DNA of 64,000 nucleotides, taken from positions 62,001 to 126,000 of the forward strand of contig NZ_NPBD01000005.1 in assembly GCF_002272745.1 (NCBI RefSeq), read 5' to 3'. Origin of the DNA: Terribacillus saccharophilus. Its GTDB lineage: Bacteria; Bacillota; Bacilli; Bacillales; Amphibacillaceae. Below are positions 14,645 through 23,399 of the stretch, one piece after another. Every line of letters starts with the position of its first letter. Positions within the stretch are counted from its first letter, which is position 1. Made by a program: the position numbers and the translations under genes. The notes under the pieces were generated by a model. It worked only from the letters and a program-made list of their open reading frames with translations. It did no database searches and had not been told where the DNA came from.

Positions 14645-15397
14645 TCACTTCACTCTGCTGTATATATTCTTTACCGCTTCATCAATTTCATCGCGTGACA
14701 TTCGTAAAGCCTTCGCAGATGACCCGTAGCCTATCTCTGCCTTGCCTTCTGCCAGCCCTTTAAAAATACCTTCAGCAAATTCATCGACTGGTTCTCCGAA
14801 TGTGTGGATACCCACACCTCCCAAATCCGTGTTGACTGCCGGCGGAGCAACTTCAATCACTTCTACTTCCGTTTCAGCAAGCTGCAAACGCAGACTCATC
14901 GTGAATGAATGCAAAGCTGCTTTGGTTGCCGAATAAATTGGTGCTATGGCCATTGGTGTAAACGCAAGTCCTGATGTGACATTCATAATCGCCGCTTTCT
15001 TCCCTCTGGAAGCAAAGAACGGTGCAAACAACATCGATAGATGGAACGGCGCCTCGATGTTGGCGGATATCTCTTTGTTGTAATACGCCCAGTCATTCAC
15101 TGGATTTGCTTCTAAAACATTAAAACGCTGCTGAATTCCTGCATTATTGACGAGCACATTGACTTCTGAATGCTCCTTCTTGACCCATTCAAGCAAAGCG
15201 AGCCTTTCTTCCTCTACTGACACATCGCATACGCGGGTAATAAGTTCTGGATGTTTGTCTTTCGCTTCTTCTAATTTACTTTCTCTTCTTCCGCACACTA
15301 TCACCTGACTGCCTGCTTGCAGAAATCTTTCTGCAAATGCAAAACCTATACCAGATGCGCCACCTGTTATTAAAATCGTATTCCCATTAAGATCCAT
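14645..15397 (-). CDS. short-chain dehydrogenase/reductase, DltE-like
   Basis: A 250-residue classical SDR. The nucleotide-binding TGGASGIG is at residues 11-18, NNAG near 88, the catalytic Ser in NVTSGLAF, and the YSATK (Y-x3-K) near 155. The sequence INTDLGG-like end (APPAVNTDLGGVGIHTF) and overall style resemble DltE/YvaG type oxidoreductases whose substrates are poorly known. It should be a cytosolic NAD(P)-dependent enzyme. It has a TAGGAGG ribosome binding site before ATG 15397. It is convergent with the STAS gene and transcribed alone. Confidence 0.8.
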   Translation of the reverse strand: MDLNGNTILITGGASGIGFAFAERFLQAGSQVIVCGRRESKLEEAKDKHPELITRVCDVSVEEERLALLEWVKKEHSEVNVLVNNAGIQQRFNVLEANPVNDWAYYNKEISANIEAPFHLSMLFAPFFASRGKKAAIMNVTSGLAFTPMAIAPIYSATKAALHSFTMSLRLQLAETEVEVIEVAPPAVNTDLGGVGIHTFGEPVDEFAEGIFKGLAEGKAEIGYGSSAKALRMSRDEIDEAVKNIYSRVK

Positions 15398-15597
15398 TAT
15401 GATAACCTCCTACTTAACCAAAACACCGCTTTTATCATTCCCTTCCTTTTGTATCCCATAACTTTTTTGATTAGTATTTTCTCTTTATCTGGTTACAAGC
15501 TGTGCGTCTCACACGATGCATTGCTTTCTGCTCTTGTAAGCTGTGTCCATCCCTTTTATTATGGAAATAGAGACAGCTAGAAGGAGCTTATAACAGC

Positions 15598-16341
15598 ATG
15601 AGAAAAACAATACATAGTACGATTTGGTTAATTGTCGCCCTGTTCTTAATTAGCGCATGCGGTACAGTCAGCACGACAAATCAACAGTCAGGTTCTGATA
15701 GAAATGCTACTACAACATCAGGAACGACTAATAAAGTCGAGGTTTCTTTAATCCGAATTGTCGATGGAGACACAATTAAAGTGAACTACAACGGCCAGGA
15801 AGAAACAGTCCGCTATTTGCTCGTCGATACTCCAGAGACAAAGGCACCGAACAAGTGTGTTCAACCCTTTGGTAAGGATGCCAGCAAACGCAATGAAGAA
15901 CTAGTTACGAATGCGGAGAAACTGGAGCTTGAATTCGATGTTGGTTCAAGAACGGACAAGTACGGCCGACTGCTTGCTTATGTATATGCCGATGGAGTGA
16001 GCGTCCAGCAAACATTGCTGATAGAAGGATTGGCACGAGTAGCTTATGTGTACCCGCCAAACACAAGATATCTTGATACTTTCGAGGAAGCGGAAGCTGC
16101 TGCTAAAAACGATGATGAAGCAGTTTGGCAGCAAAGTGGCTATGTGACAGATCGCGGATTCAACGGCTGTGCCACCAGCCAAGATTCCTCCGATAAACCA
16201 GTTGATAGCTCATCAAATGAATCGACGCAATTTGCCAATTGCACTGAACTGAGAAAAATATACCCGGATGGTGTGCCGAGTACTCACGCCGCCTACCAGC
16301 GCAAATTTGACCGGGATAAGGATGATTATGCATGTGAATAA
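15598..16341 (+). CDS. thermonuclease-family lipoprotein with Excalibur domain
   Basis: A 247-residue protein with a lipoprotein signal (ALFLISAC, Cys 21), a low-complexity linker, and a staphylococcal-nuclease-like domain (about 48-190) with RIVDGDTIKV, VRYLLVDTPETKAP and DKYGRLLAYVYADG, which carry the catalytic Asp, Arg and Glu. A C-terminal Excalibur calcium-binding motif follows (about 210-247: FANCTELRKIYPDGV ending DRDKDDYACE). It should cut DNA or RNA on the outer surface with Ca2+. Related to B. subtilis YncB/YhcR-type nucleases. It has a good ribosome binding site and lies 14 bases before copy 2 of the 110-residue family, so the two may be co-transcribed. Confidence 0.85.
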   Translation: MRKTIHSTIWLIVALFLISACGTVSTTNQQSGSDRNATTTSGTTNKVEVSLIRIVDGDTIKVNYNGQEETVRYLLVDTPETKAPNKCVQPFGKDASKRNEELVTNAEKLELEFDVGSRTDKYGRLLAYVYADGVSVQQTLLIEGLARVAYVYPPNTRYLDTFEEAEAAAKNDDEAVWQQSGYVTDRGFNGCATSQDSSDKPVDSSSNESTQFANCTELRKIYPDGVPSTHAAYQRKFDRDKDDYACE

Positions 16342-16355
16342 GAAAGGAGATTATT

Positions 16356-16688
16356 ATGGAAGGGACAAAACATGTACATATTTATGCACAGAGCAGGCAT
16401 CATAATCCAGCGTATATAGTCGGAAATGAAGAAGGGCTTCGAGAATTGATTTTCATATTAGAAACAGCTCTCTCAACAGGCTGCGGATCCGCTGATGTTT
16501 TCCCTTCTGACGGGGAAGGCTATAAAGTACTTGTGAAGAAATTGGAACCATCAGATGAAAAGCTGTTTGAAAGCCTGGAGATGCCGTATACAGAACAATA
16601 CGGCCCTCGAAATACACATAGTTATTATGAGCATCAAGTAGATGATCCAGCAGCACCTTATCCAATTCACTCAGTCTTTCACAAATGA
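16356..16688 (+). CDS. unnamed 110-residue family, copy 2
   Basis: A paralogue of the protein at 11148-11483. IYAQSRHHNPAYIVGNEEGL, PSDGEGYKV, EMPYTEQYGPRNTHSYYEH and DDPAAPYP are the shared blocks, and length and order are the same. It begins 14 bases after the nuclease lipoprotein stop with AAGGAG upstream of ATG, suggesting co-transcription. No function is known to me. Two copies within 5 kb, one beside a nuclease and one beside a truncated gerE, suggest duplication inside the island. Confidence 0.75.
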   Translation: MEGTKHVHIYAQSRHHNPAYIVGNEEGLRELIFILETALSTGCGSADVFPSDGEGYKVLVKKLEPSDEKLFESLEMPYTEQYGPRNTHSYYEHQVDDPAAPYPIHSVFHK

Positions 16689-16746
16689 CAATACCTAGTC
16701 TTATTGTTTATAGTGTAGAAGAAACTAACCAAAAGGAGAATACTTC

Positions 16747-17199
16747 ATGAGTAAAACAGCATATTGGAAAGAAAACTGGCTGCAGCACCGCAACGTATTA
16801 ATTCAACTGATCGATCAAATCGAAGATGGTCATCTCGATTTTAAACCATGGGATGATGCAATGACACTTCGTGACCTGGTTCTTCACGTAACCGCCTGGA
16901 ACGGTGTGTTCGTAAATATGGTGAAAACGGAAGCTATGACACCTCCAACTTTACCTGAAGTACATACGATGGTAGATCTTAAGCAGGCTGTTAAGCAATT
17001 TACTGATCAAACGGCTCAAGCCTTTGAGGATATTACTGATGAAGAACTGGCATTAGATAACGAAGCAAAGATACCAGGAATGCACGGTAAGAAAGAACTT
17101 TATCTTCAAGCTATGTATGATCATGAATTGCATCACAAGGGTCAGTTGTTCATTTATGCCCGTCTAGTCGGAGCAACAGATCTTCCATTTTTCCGCTAA
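16747..17199 (+). CDS. DinB/DfsB-like four-helix metal-binding protein
   Basis: A 150-residue helical protein of the DinB superfamily. The three histidines expected to bind a metal are visible: LVLHVTAWN (near 48) and YDHELHHKGQLF (near 126-130). Members include thiol-dependent transferases and damage-inducible proteins of unknown function. It has an AAAAGGAG ribosome binding site and a strong terminator behind it, so it is a single-gene unit 58 bases after the preceding gene. The substrate is unknown. Confidence 0.8.
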   Translation: MSKTAYWKENWLQHRNVLIQLIDQIEDGHLDFKPWDDAMTLRDLVLHVTAWNGVFVNMVKTEAMTPPTLPEVHTMVDLKQAVKQFTDQTAQAFEDITDEELALDNEAKIPGMHGKKELYLQAMYDHELHHKGQLFIYARLVGATDLPFFR

Positions 17200-17203
17200 A
17201 CAA

Positions 17204-17242
17204 AAATAACCTTACAGCATATTAGCTGTGAGGTTATTTTTT
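17204..17242 (+). terminator. Rho-independent terminator
   Basis: A 15-bp stem with one mismatch (17204-17218 with 17225-17239), followed by a run of T. Confidence 0.85.
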
Positions 17243-17366
17243 AATCTAGTATAATTTTCCTTAATATTTTCAAATTTTTACAAAAATCTGCTATACAACA
17301 GGTCATCTTCGATATATAATCTTTTAAACACATCTTAGATAGAAAACTATAAATGAGGGATGGATA

Positions 17367-17534
17367 TTGGCGTATGTGATCATGCGTGAAGTGAAGGATG
17401 ACATTCGCTGTCTGAAAGAGACAGGCAGTACGATGTGTAAGCTATTTGATACGATAAAAGATGCCGAATTGATGAAAAAGCAGCTGGTTTCCGAAACTGC
17501 TTCGCATATTCACTGGTTTATTGTTGAAATGTAA
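17367..17534 (+). CDS. small hypothetical protein (55 residues)
   Basis: TTG at 17367, preceded by GAGGGATGG, opens a clean 55-codon frame (AYVIMREVKDDIRCLKETGS to HWFIVEM). Helical, with two cysteines (CLKETGSTMC) separated by eight residues. It is convergent with the peptidase E-like gene. Family unknown, but composition and start signal suggest a real gene. Confidence 0.5.
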   Translation: MAYVIMREVKDDIRCLKETGSTMCKLFDTIKDAELMKKQLVSETASHIHWFIVEM

Positions 17535-17543
17535 CTGACGAAT

Positions 17544-18242
17544 TTAATTCAGGTAAGCAGTCGGAATAACTTTCTCAAAAGTGCCGTCTTCTTGCCTGTT
17601 TATTTTATACACAGCAGCATCTTTCCTAGAGCATACAGCACGATTCAACTGTTCATCCACGAAATGTAAAGCAGCACTATCATCAACCCCATAGCCTTCT
17701 TTCATACTACCTTCACCAACAGCCTTTACAAAACTCGGTCTCCGCTTCTCCTCGCCATCAAAATGAGGATAAACACTGCCTGATAAGAAACCAAGCCCAT
17801 CTATTGCATACAGAGGTCCGTTCAAAGGATCCGTCAGCCCCTCCTCAAACCAGCAATTGGCCCCTGCGCTTAGCCCTGCCAAGATGACTCCATTCTGGTA
17901 AGCTTCAGCTAATATGTTATCCAGATTCCATTCACGCCACAATACGAGCATATTGCGGGTACTTCCTCCCCCGACATAGAGGATATCCTGCCCCAATATA
18001 AATGTGGGCAAGTCCTCAAATTCAGGTTCAAACAATGACAAATGACTAGGCTTGCACGGAAGTTGATGAAAAGCTTTGTAAAAGCGACGAATATAATCCG
18101 GGTTATCTCCGCTTGCGGTTGGAATGAAACAAACACGCGATTCTATTTTACCGCTTTGAGAGATTATATACCGATCGAGAGCCAAGTTGTCCGGTTCCAT
18201 TGAAAATCCACCACCGCCAAGAGCGATAATCTGTCTTTTCAT
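17544..18242 (-). CDS. peptidase E-like (S51 family) serine peptidase
   Basis: A 232-residue protein of the S51 fold: IIALGGGGFSM at the start, YVGGGSTRNML, and the nucleophile elbow AGLSAGANCWFE (catalytic Ser), with YPHFDGEEKR later. Family members hydrolyse Asp-containing dipeptides or cyanophycin-derived peptides. B. subtilis YgaJ is similar. ATG 18242 is chosen because AAGGAGG lies eight bases upstream; an earlier ATG at 18269 would place that site inside the gene. The upstream small membrane gene is 56 bases away on the same strand. Cytosolic. Confidence 0.8.
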   Translation of the reverse strand: MKRQIIALGGGGFSMEPDNLALDRYIISQSGKIESRVCFIPTASGDNPDYIRRFYKAFHQLPCKPSHLSLFEPEFEDLPTFILGQDILYVGGGSTRNMLVLWREWNLDNILAEAYQNGVILAGLSAGANCWFEEGLTDPLNGPLYAIDGLGFLSGSVYPHFDGEEKRRPSFVKAVGEGSMKEGYGVDDSAALHFVDEQLNRAVCSRKDAAVYKINRQEDGTFEKVIPTAYLN

Positions 18243-18298
18243 CCCGCTTTCCTCCTTATCATGCAACATACCCCGGCCAACAGTAAAAGAAAGAGCTA

Positions 18299-18484
18299 TT
18301 AACGGTCTCTCCCTTCACTATGCTTATCTCCTGTATGCATCGTTAGTAATACAAGAGAAACCACCTGTACTAAAAACCCGACGATAAACAGTATAGGCGT
18401 TTGTGTCACTGTTCCCAACAATAGCAATGAGGAAGCAAATAAAATCAACCCCACTCCCCAACGCTGAAGTCCAGAACGATACAT
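18299..18484 (-). CDS. small two-helix membrane protein (61 residues)
   Basis: ATG 18484 follows an extended ribosome binding site (AAGGAGGAGG). Two hydrophobic segments (about 10-27 and 31-48) and a charged tail (GDKHSEGRDR) are seen. It lies just upstream of the peptidase E-like gene on the same strand and is likely co-transcribed with it. Unknown family. Confidence 0.6.
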   Translation of the reverse strand: MYRSGLQRWGVGLILFASSLLLLGTVTQTPILFIVGFLVQVVSLVLLTMHTGDKHSEGRDR

Positions 18485-18552
18485 TTTCCTCCTCCTTTTC
18501 GTTAGGCTTAGTTAAACCGTAACACATATCCCACGAAATGGAAAATAAACCC

Positions 18553-18599
18553 TTGTAAAACTAATGGTATTAGTTTATAGTTTAACTAATATCATTAGT
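18553..18599 (+). promoter_or_regulatory. promoter flanked by twin TetR-type operators
   Basis: A -35 box TTGTAA (18553-18558), 17-base spacer and -10 box TATAGT (18576-18581). Two near-identical palindromes flank the -10: ACTAATGGTATTAGT (18560-18574) and ACTAATATCATTAGT (18585-18599), each an ACTAAT/ATTAGT inverted repeat with a three-base centre, 25 bases centre to centre. One lies in the spacer and one over the start point, an ideal layout for repression by the TetR protein encoded two genes later. Confidence 0.8.
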
Positions 18600-18614
18600 T
18601 TGGAGTGTGACTTT

Positions 18615-19313
18615 ATGCGTATACAAAAACAACACAATCTATATCAACTCACTTTCATGCCACGACTATTTCCCGTGAACTGTTATTTGGTTGAAGAAGA
18701 AAACGGATTGACATTGGTCGATGCAGCGCTAGCATCCTCAGCATCTTCTATTCTTTCAGCAGCACGTACAATCGGAAAACCGATAACTAAAATTGTATTA
18801 ACGCATGCCCATTCAGATCATGTTGGGGCTTTAGACAGCTTGAAAGATGCTTTACCTAATGCAGAGGTCATGTTATCGCAGTTGGAGTGGGATATACTTC
18901 AAAACGGAACGAAAATGGAAGCTGGTCTTCCTATCAAGGGTGGTTATCCAAAAAATATCATAACAAGGCCAGATAGGTTCTTGAGCGAAGGTGCTTTTGT
19001 CGGATCACTCGAAGTGATATCAGCGCCTGGGCACTCACCAGGTATGCTGGCATTGTTCGACCATCGAGATGGTGCACTTCTTGTCGGAGATGCTTTCCAG
19101 CTTCGAGGTGGCATAGCTGTATCCGGCGATTTAAGATGGCAGTTTCCATTCCCCGCCTGGGCTACGTGGAGTAAAGAAATCTCAATTCAATCTGCTAAAA
19201 AGCTAGCAGACTTAAAGCCTAAGATCTTGGCCGTCGGACATGGAGATTTGCTTCACGAGCCGTTAACATCTATGAACACAGCTATACTGCGCGCTGAAAA
19301 AGGAGCCAGATAA
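18615..19313 (+). CDS. metallo-beta-lactamase-fold hydrolase
   Basis: A 232-residue MBL-fold protein. The metal-binding motif THAHSDHVG is near residue 74, with later ligands in SAPGHSPGM, VGDAFQLRG and AVGHGDLL. The substrate is unknown; the family includes glyoxalase II-like and lactonase-like enzymes. ATG 18615 is chosen because GGAG lies nine bases upstream and because the promoter and operators at 18553-18599 lie over any earlier start. It is followed after one base by the tetR gene, forming a self-regulated two-gene operon. Confidence 0.85.
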   Translation: MRIQKQHNLYQLTFMPRLFPVNCYLVEEENGLTLVDAALASSASSILSAARTIGKPITKIVLTHAHSDHVGALDSLKDALPNAEVMLSQLEWDILQNGTKMEAGLPIKGGYPKNIITRPDRFLSEGAFVGSLEVISAPGHSPGMLALFDHRDGALLVGDAFQLRGGIAVSGDLRWQFPFPAWATWSKEISIQSAKKLADLKPKILAVGHGDLLHEPLTSMNTAILRAEKGAR

Positions 19314-19314
19314 C

Positions 19315-19839
19315 ATGCCAAGAATGCAGCTCACGAAAACAATCATCATTAACACCGCTCTTTCATTAGCGGAAAAGCAAGGATACGAAGCAGTCACAAT
19401 GGCAAATATCGCCCGTTCTCTATCAATTAAGCCTCCCTCTTTGTATAACCATTTTAAAAACTTAGAAGAAATCAAACACGCAATGGCCGAAACTGCCCAA
19501 AAACAACTGTATGAAGCTTTGAAATCTACTGAAAAGGGAGCACAGCCGCTATTGTCATTAGCAAAGGCATATGTCCATTTTGGTTCTTCTCGTCCTGGCC
19601 TGTATACGTCTTCCCTTCCTGGTGGAACTAATGAAGTTAGTGAAGCGCTTGTTCAGCTTATAGCAGATAGCTTAACATCATACTCATTAGGTGAATCAAA
19701 AAAGATTCATGCCATCCGAGGATTCCGAAGTATGCTGCACGGCTTCATTGATTTAAATAAGCATGAAGGATTCAAACTTGATGTTGATTTGGAGAAATCA
19801 CTTGAAGAGATGGTTGGTATATTTGAACGAGGTTTATAA
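19315..19839 (+). CDS. TetR-family repressor, probable autoregulator
   Basis: A 174-residue TetR protein with N-terminal helix-turn-helix (about 8-52: TIIINTALSLAEKQGYEAVT, then MANIARSLSIKPPSLYNHFK). Its C-terminal ligand-binding region includes RGFRSMLHGFIDLNKHEGF, resembling the WHG-type TetR C-terminal domain. It starts one base after the MBL gene, so the two are translated from one message. The twin palindromes in the upstream promoter are the natural operator. The inducer is probably a substrate or relative of the MBL enzyme's substrate. A bidirectional terminator follows. Confidence 0.85.
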   Translation: MPRMQLTKTIIINTALSLAEKQGYEAVTMANIARSLSIKPPSLYNHFKNLEEIKHAMAETAQKQLYEALKSTEKGAQPLLSLAKAYVHFGSSRPGLYTSSLPGGTNEVSEALVQLIADSLTSYSLGESKKIHAIRGFRSMLHGFIDLNKHEGFKLDVDLEKSLEEMVGIFERGL

Positions 19840-19848
19840 ACATAAACA

Positions 19849-19884
19849 AAGCCACCAGATCATTATCTGGTGGCTTCTATTTTA
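19849..19884. terminator. bidirectional terminator between tetR and sdhB
   Basis: A ten-bp stem GCCACCAGAT with ATCTGGTGGC (19851-19860, 19865-19874) lies between A- and T-rich tracts, at the meeting of the tetR operon and the sdh operon. Confidence 0.85.
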
Positions 19885-20658
19885 GTAATTCGTGTCACTT
19901 CCAAAGAAGTTCTTGAACGACTGAATATTCGTTGCACGGTTCATCTCAGCAATGGACGTTGTCAACGGAATACCTTTCGGGCATACCTGCACACAGTTCT
20001 GTGAGTTACCGCAGCTGCCGATGCCGCCTTCACCCATCAATGCTTCCAGACGTTCCCCTTTGTTCAGTGCACCAGTTGGATGGGAGTTGAACAAACGTAC
20101 TTGGGAAATCGGGGCTGGACCGATGAAATCGGATTTATCGTTTACGTTCGGGCATGCTTCCAAGCACACGCCGCAAGTCATGCATTTGGAAAGCTCATAT
20201 GCCCATTGTCTTTTCTTCTCTGGCATCCGCGGACCAGGTCCGAGATCATACGTACCATCAATCGGCACCCAAGCTTTGACTTTTTTCAAGCTGTCGAACA
20301 TTTGAGAGCGGTCAACTGCCAAGTCGCGGATAATCGGGAACGTGGCCATCGGCTCAAGACGGATTGGCTGTTCCAGTTTATCGATTAGTGCTGCACAGGA
20401 CTGTCTTGGTGTACCATTGATAACCATGGAACATGCTCCGCAAACTTCTTCCAGACAGTTCATATCCCAATAGATAGGTGTCGTTTCCTTGCCTTCCGCA
20501 TTTACCGGGTTTCTCCGGATCTCCATCAAAGCAGAGATGACGTTCATATTCTCCCGGTATGGTACATGGAAGGTTTCTTCATAAGGGGCGCTACTCGGAT
20601 CATTCTGACGCGTCACAATGATTGTAATCGTCTCTTGCTTCGTTTTCGTCGCTTCCAT
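19882..20658 (-). CDS. sdhB: succinate dehydrogenase iron-sulfur subunit
   Basis: A 258-residue SdhB. The [2Fe-2S] cysteines are in CLEEVCGACSMVINGT with a later Cys in PRQSC, and the ferredoxin-like cluster motifs are CMTCGVCLEACPN and CGNSQNCVQVCPKG. It carries electrons from SdhA to the membrane cytochrome b and menaquinone in the complex that oxidises succinate to fumarate. It overlaps the sdhA stop by one base (TAATG), so translation is coupled. Last gene of sdhCAB. The length matches B. subtilis SdhB (about 250). Confidence 0.97.
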   Translation of the reverse strand: MEATKTKQETITIIVTRQNDPSSAPYEETFHVPYRENMNVISALMEIRRNPVNAEGKETTPIYWDMNCLEEVCGACSMVINGTPRQSCAALIDKLEQPIRLEPMATFPIIRDLAVDRSQMFDSLKKVKAWVPIDGTYDLGPGPRMPEKKRQWAYELSKCMTCGVCLEACPNVNDKSDFIGPAPISQVRLFNSHPTGALNKGERLEALMGEGGIGSCGNSQNCVQVCPKGIPLTTSIAEMNRATNIQSFKNFFGSDTNY

Positions 20659-22427
20659 TATGCTTTTGCCTCCTTCGCTTTCGCGGCGCTATAGTCACGT
20701 TTTCTCGGCTTGATATAGGAAGTGTCGACTTCTTCGTAATAGATATCTGGCGAGTTGGATGATTCATCATATCTAGCCATAGTAGTCTTTAGGAATTCTG
20801 CATCGTTCCGCTCTGGGAACTCTGGTTTGTAATGGGCGCCGCGGCTTTCATTCCGCATGTAAGCACCTATTGTCATTACACGAGCCAAATGCAGCATGTT
20901 CTTCAGCTGGCGGGTGAACATAACACCTTGGTTGCTCCAAAGGGAGGTATCATGAATGTTGATATTGTTCCAGCGCTCTTGCAGTTCTTGCAATTTATCA
21001 TCCGTTTTGAGCAATTTACTGTTCTCACGGACTACTGTTACGTTATCTGTCATCCACTCACCTAGCTCACGGTGCAGCTTGTACGCATTTTCTTTTCCAT
21101 CCATCTTAATCATCTTATCGAAGTTTGCTTGCTCTTTTGCAAGCGCATCGTCGAATAGTTTGCTGGAGATGTCGTCGGCATGCTTATCTAGTCCGTCGAT
21201 ATATTTGATTGCATTCGGTCCGGCAACCATTCCCCCGTAAATTGCTGACAGAAGAGAGTTCGCTCCAAGACGGTTTGCACCATGCTGGGAGTAATCGCAT
21301 TCCCCAGCTGCAAATATTCCTGGAATGTTTGTCATTTGATCATCACTGATCCAAAGACCGCCCATAGAGTAATGTACTGCCGGGAAGATTTTCATTGGAA
21401 CCTTACGTGGATCGTCACCAGCGAATTTTTCATAAATCTCAATGATACCGCCCAGTTTCACATCCAGCTCTTTTGGATCCTTATGGGACAAATCAAGATA
21501 GACCATGTTTTCGCCATTGATGCCGAGCTTCTGATTAACACACACATCGAAGATTTCCCGTGTCGCAATATCACGCGGCACAAGGTTTCCATACGCCGGG
21601 TATTTTTCTTCAAGGAAGTACCAAGGTTCTCCATCTTTGTACGTCCAAACGCGGCCGCCTTCTCCGCGTGCTGATTCACTCATAAGGCGGAGCTTATCGT
21701 CACCCGGTATGGCTGTAGGATGAATCTGAATGAACTCTCCATTCGCATAAATTGCACCTTGCTCATACAAAGCTCCAGCAGCAGAACCTGTGTTGATGAT
21801 CGAGTTCGTCGATTTTCCGAAGATGATACCAGGACCGCCTGTCGCCATGATGACAGCATCTGCTCGCAACGCGCGCAATTCATGGGATTGGATGTTCTGT
21901 GTCAGGATACCGCGTCCGACACCTTCATCATCAATGATGGCATGAACAAATTCCCAGCCTTCATATTTTGTTACCAGACCTGCAGTCTCATAGCGCCGCA
22001 CTTGCTCATCAAGTGCATAAAGCAGCTGCTGACCAGTCGTCGCACCGGCATAAGCTGTCCGGTGATACTGCGTACCGCCGAAACGGCGGAAATCAAGCAG
22101 ACCCTCTGGAGTCCGGTTGAACATAACACCCATCCGGTCGAGCATATGGATGATACTCGGTGCTGCATCGCACATTCCTTTTACGGGCCCTTGATTGGCA
22201 AGGAAGTCCCCTCCGTAAACCGTATCGTCGAAATGCTCCCAGGTGGAGTCACCCTCACCCTTTGTATTGACCGCTCCGTTGATGCCTCCCTGTGCACAAA
22301 CGGAGTGAGAGCGTTTTACCGGAACAATGGATAACAAATCTACATGAACGCCGGCTTCTGCTGCTTTGATGGTTGCCATCAAACCTGCCAGTCCCCCGCC
22401 GACAACAACTATATTTCGTTTACTCAT
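20658..22427 (-). CDS. sdhA: succinate dehydrogenase flavoprotein subunit
   Basis: A 589-residue SdhA. The FAD-binding VVVGGGLAGLMATIKAAEAG is at the N-terminus, HSVCAQGGINGAVN carries the region where FAD attaches covalently, and HGANRLGANSLL is near residue 370. It oxidises succinate to fumarate on the cytosolic face. ATG 22427 has GAGAGGGG upstream. It lies between sdhC and sdhB in the usual Bacillus order. No oddities were seen. Confidence 0.97.
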   Translation of the reverse strand: MSKRNIVVVGGGLAGLMATIKAAEAGVHVDLLSIVPVKRSHSVCAQGGINGAVNTKGEGDSTWEHFDDTVYGGDFLANQGPVKGMCDAAPSIIHMLDRMGVMFNRTPEGLLDFRRFGGTQYHRTAYAGATTGQQLLYALDEQVRRYETAGLVTKYEGWEFVHAIIDDEGVGRGILTQNIQSHELRALRADAVIMATGGPGIIFGKSTNSIINTGSAAGALYEQGAIYANGEFIQIHPTAIPGDDKLRLMSESARGEGGRVWTYKDGEPWYFLEEKYPAYGNLVPRDIATREIFDVCVNQKLGINGENMVYLDLSHKDPKELDVKLGGIIEIYEKFAGDDPRKVPMKIFPAVHYSMGGLWISDDQMTNIPGIFAAGECDYSQHGANRLGANSLLSAIYGGMVAGPNAIKYIDGLDKHADDISSKLFDDALAKEQANFDKMIKMDGKENAYKLHRELGEWMTDNVTVVRENSKLLKTDDKLQELQERWNNINIHDTSLWSNQGVMFTRQLKNMLHLARVMTIGAYMRNESRGAHYKPEFPERNDAEFLKTTMARYDESSNSPDIYYEEVDTSYIKPRKRDYSAAKAKEAKA

Positions 22428-22459
22428 ATCTTTAAGTCCCCTCTCTTAAAGCCGCTATC

Positions 22460-23080
22460 TTATACACCCATGCCGAATGCCAGCAAAGAGCGTACCCCCA
22501 AATACGTTACGCCAAGGAACACAAGCAGCGTCGCATATGTCGCGATTCGCTGGGAACGCGGAGATACTGTGATTCCCCAAGTAACCAGGAAGCTCCATAG
22601 TCCGTTCGCGAAGTGGAACGTTGTGGAAATGACGCCAATCAAGTAGAACCAGAAGAAAAATGGCTGTGTCAGAATAGCTTCCATAAAATCAAAATCGATT
22701 GTTTCCTGCGTAAAGATTGTAATAACGCGAGTCTGATAGACATGCCATGCGATGAAAATCAGTGTCACGATACCAGTGATCCGCTGCAGCAGAAACATCA
22801 GGTTTCGGAAGTATCCATATCTTCTTGTATTGTTCTTACCTGTCAGTACGATGTACACACCGAGAATGGCATGATACAGGATCGGTATGTAGATGACGAC
22901 CCATTCGAGCACAAAGCGGAATGGAAGATTGTGCATGAAACCGGCAGCAGTATTAAAGCTGCCGCTTCCATATGCAGCAAAGTGGTTAATGACCAAATGC
23001 TGGATAAGGAAGATTCCGATTGGAAGCACTCCTAACAACGAATGAAGCCTGCGGTAGAAAAACTCTCGATTCTCGTTCAT
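22460..23080 (-). CDS. sdhC: succinate dehydrogenase cytochrome b558 subunit
   Basis: A 206-residue membrane protein with five helices. The histidines expected to bind two b haems are seen at 28, 70, 113 and 156 (QHLVINHF, LYHAILG, AWHVYQTR, FHFANGLW), the Gram-positive type with di-haem cytochrome and menaquinone. It anchors SdhAB. GAGGGGG precedes ATG 23080. First gene of the operon, read from the promoter at 23183-23211. Confidence 0.97.
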   Translation of the reverse strand: MNENREFFYRRLHSLLGVLPIGIFLIQHLVINHFAAYGSGSFNTAAGFMHNLPFRFVLEWVVIYIPILYHAILGVYIVLTGKNNTRRYGYFRNLMFLLQRITGIVTLIFIAWHVYQTRVITIFTQETIDFDFMEAILTQPFFFWFYLIGVISTTFHFANGLWSFLVTWGITVSPRSQRIATYATLLVFLGVTYLGVRSLLAFGMGV

Positions 23081-23182
23081 ACGTACCCCCTCAATAGCTC
23101 TCTGAATTAACAGAATGATTGCGTTTTCAAATTCGATTAAAAATAAAACCGAAAGAAAACCGAATCCGTTATTAACAATATT

Positions 23183-23211
23183 ATTGTATAACTATCAAAT
23201 TTAGGCGTCAA
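23183..23211 (-). promoter_or_regulatory. sdhCAB promoter, sigma-A type
   Basis: On the minus strand TTGACG (23211-23206), a 17-base spacer and TACAAT (23188-23183). This leaves an untranslated leader of roughly 95 bases before sdhC. The rest of the 319-base gap to yslB is AT-rich, and the yslB promoter is not obvious. Confidence 0.8.
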
Positions 23212-23399
23212 GAAAACGCTTTAAAAAATTTACTAATCTCTTTTTTTATTTTATATAATTTACGTGAATATCGACGAATATTGTCAGTTTCATAAACATT
23301 GTCAATTCAGTTAAAAGACATTGGCAGTATACCCGGTTTTCATGGTAAAGTGAATAAAGATACTTTGTAATTGCAACAAGGCGGGAAAGGAAGACATGC

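Noticed and set aside
18243..18269. Longer N-terminus for the peptidase E-like protein
   Set aside because: The extension contains the AAGGAGG that serves the ATG at 18242.
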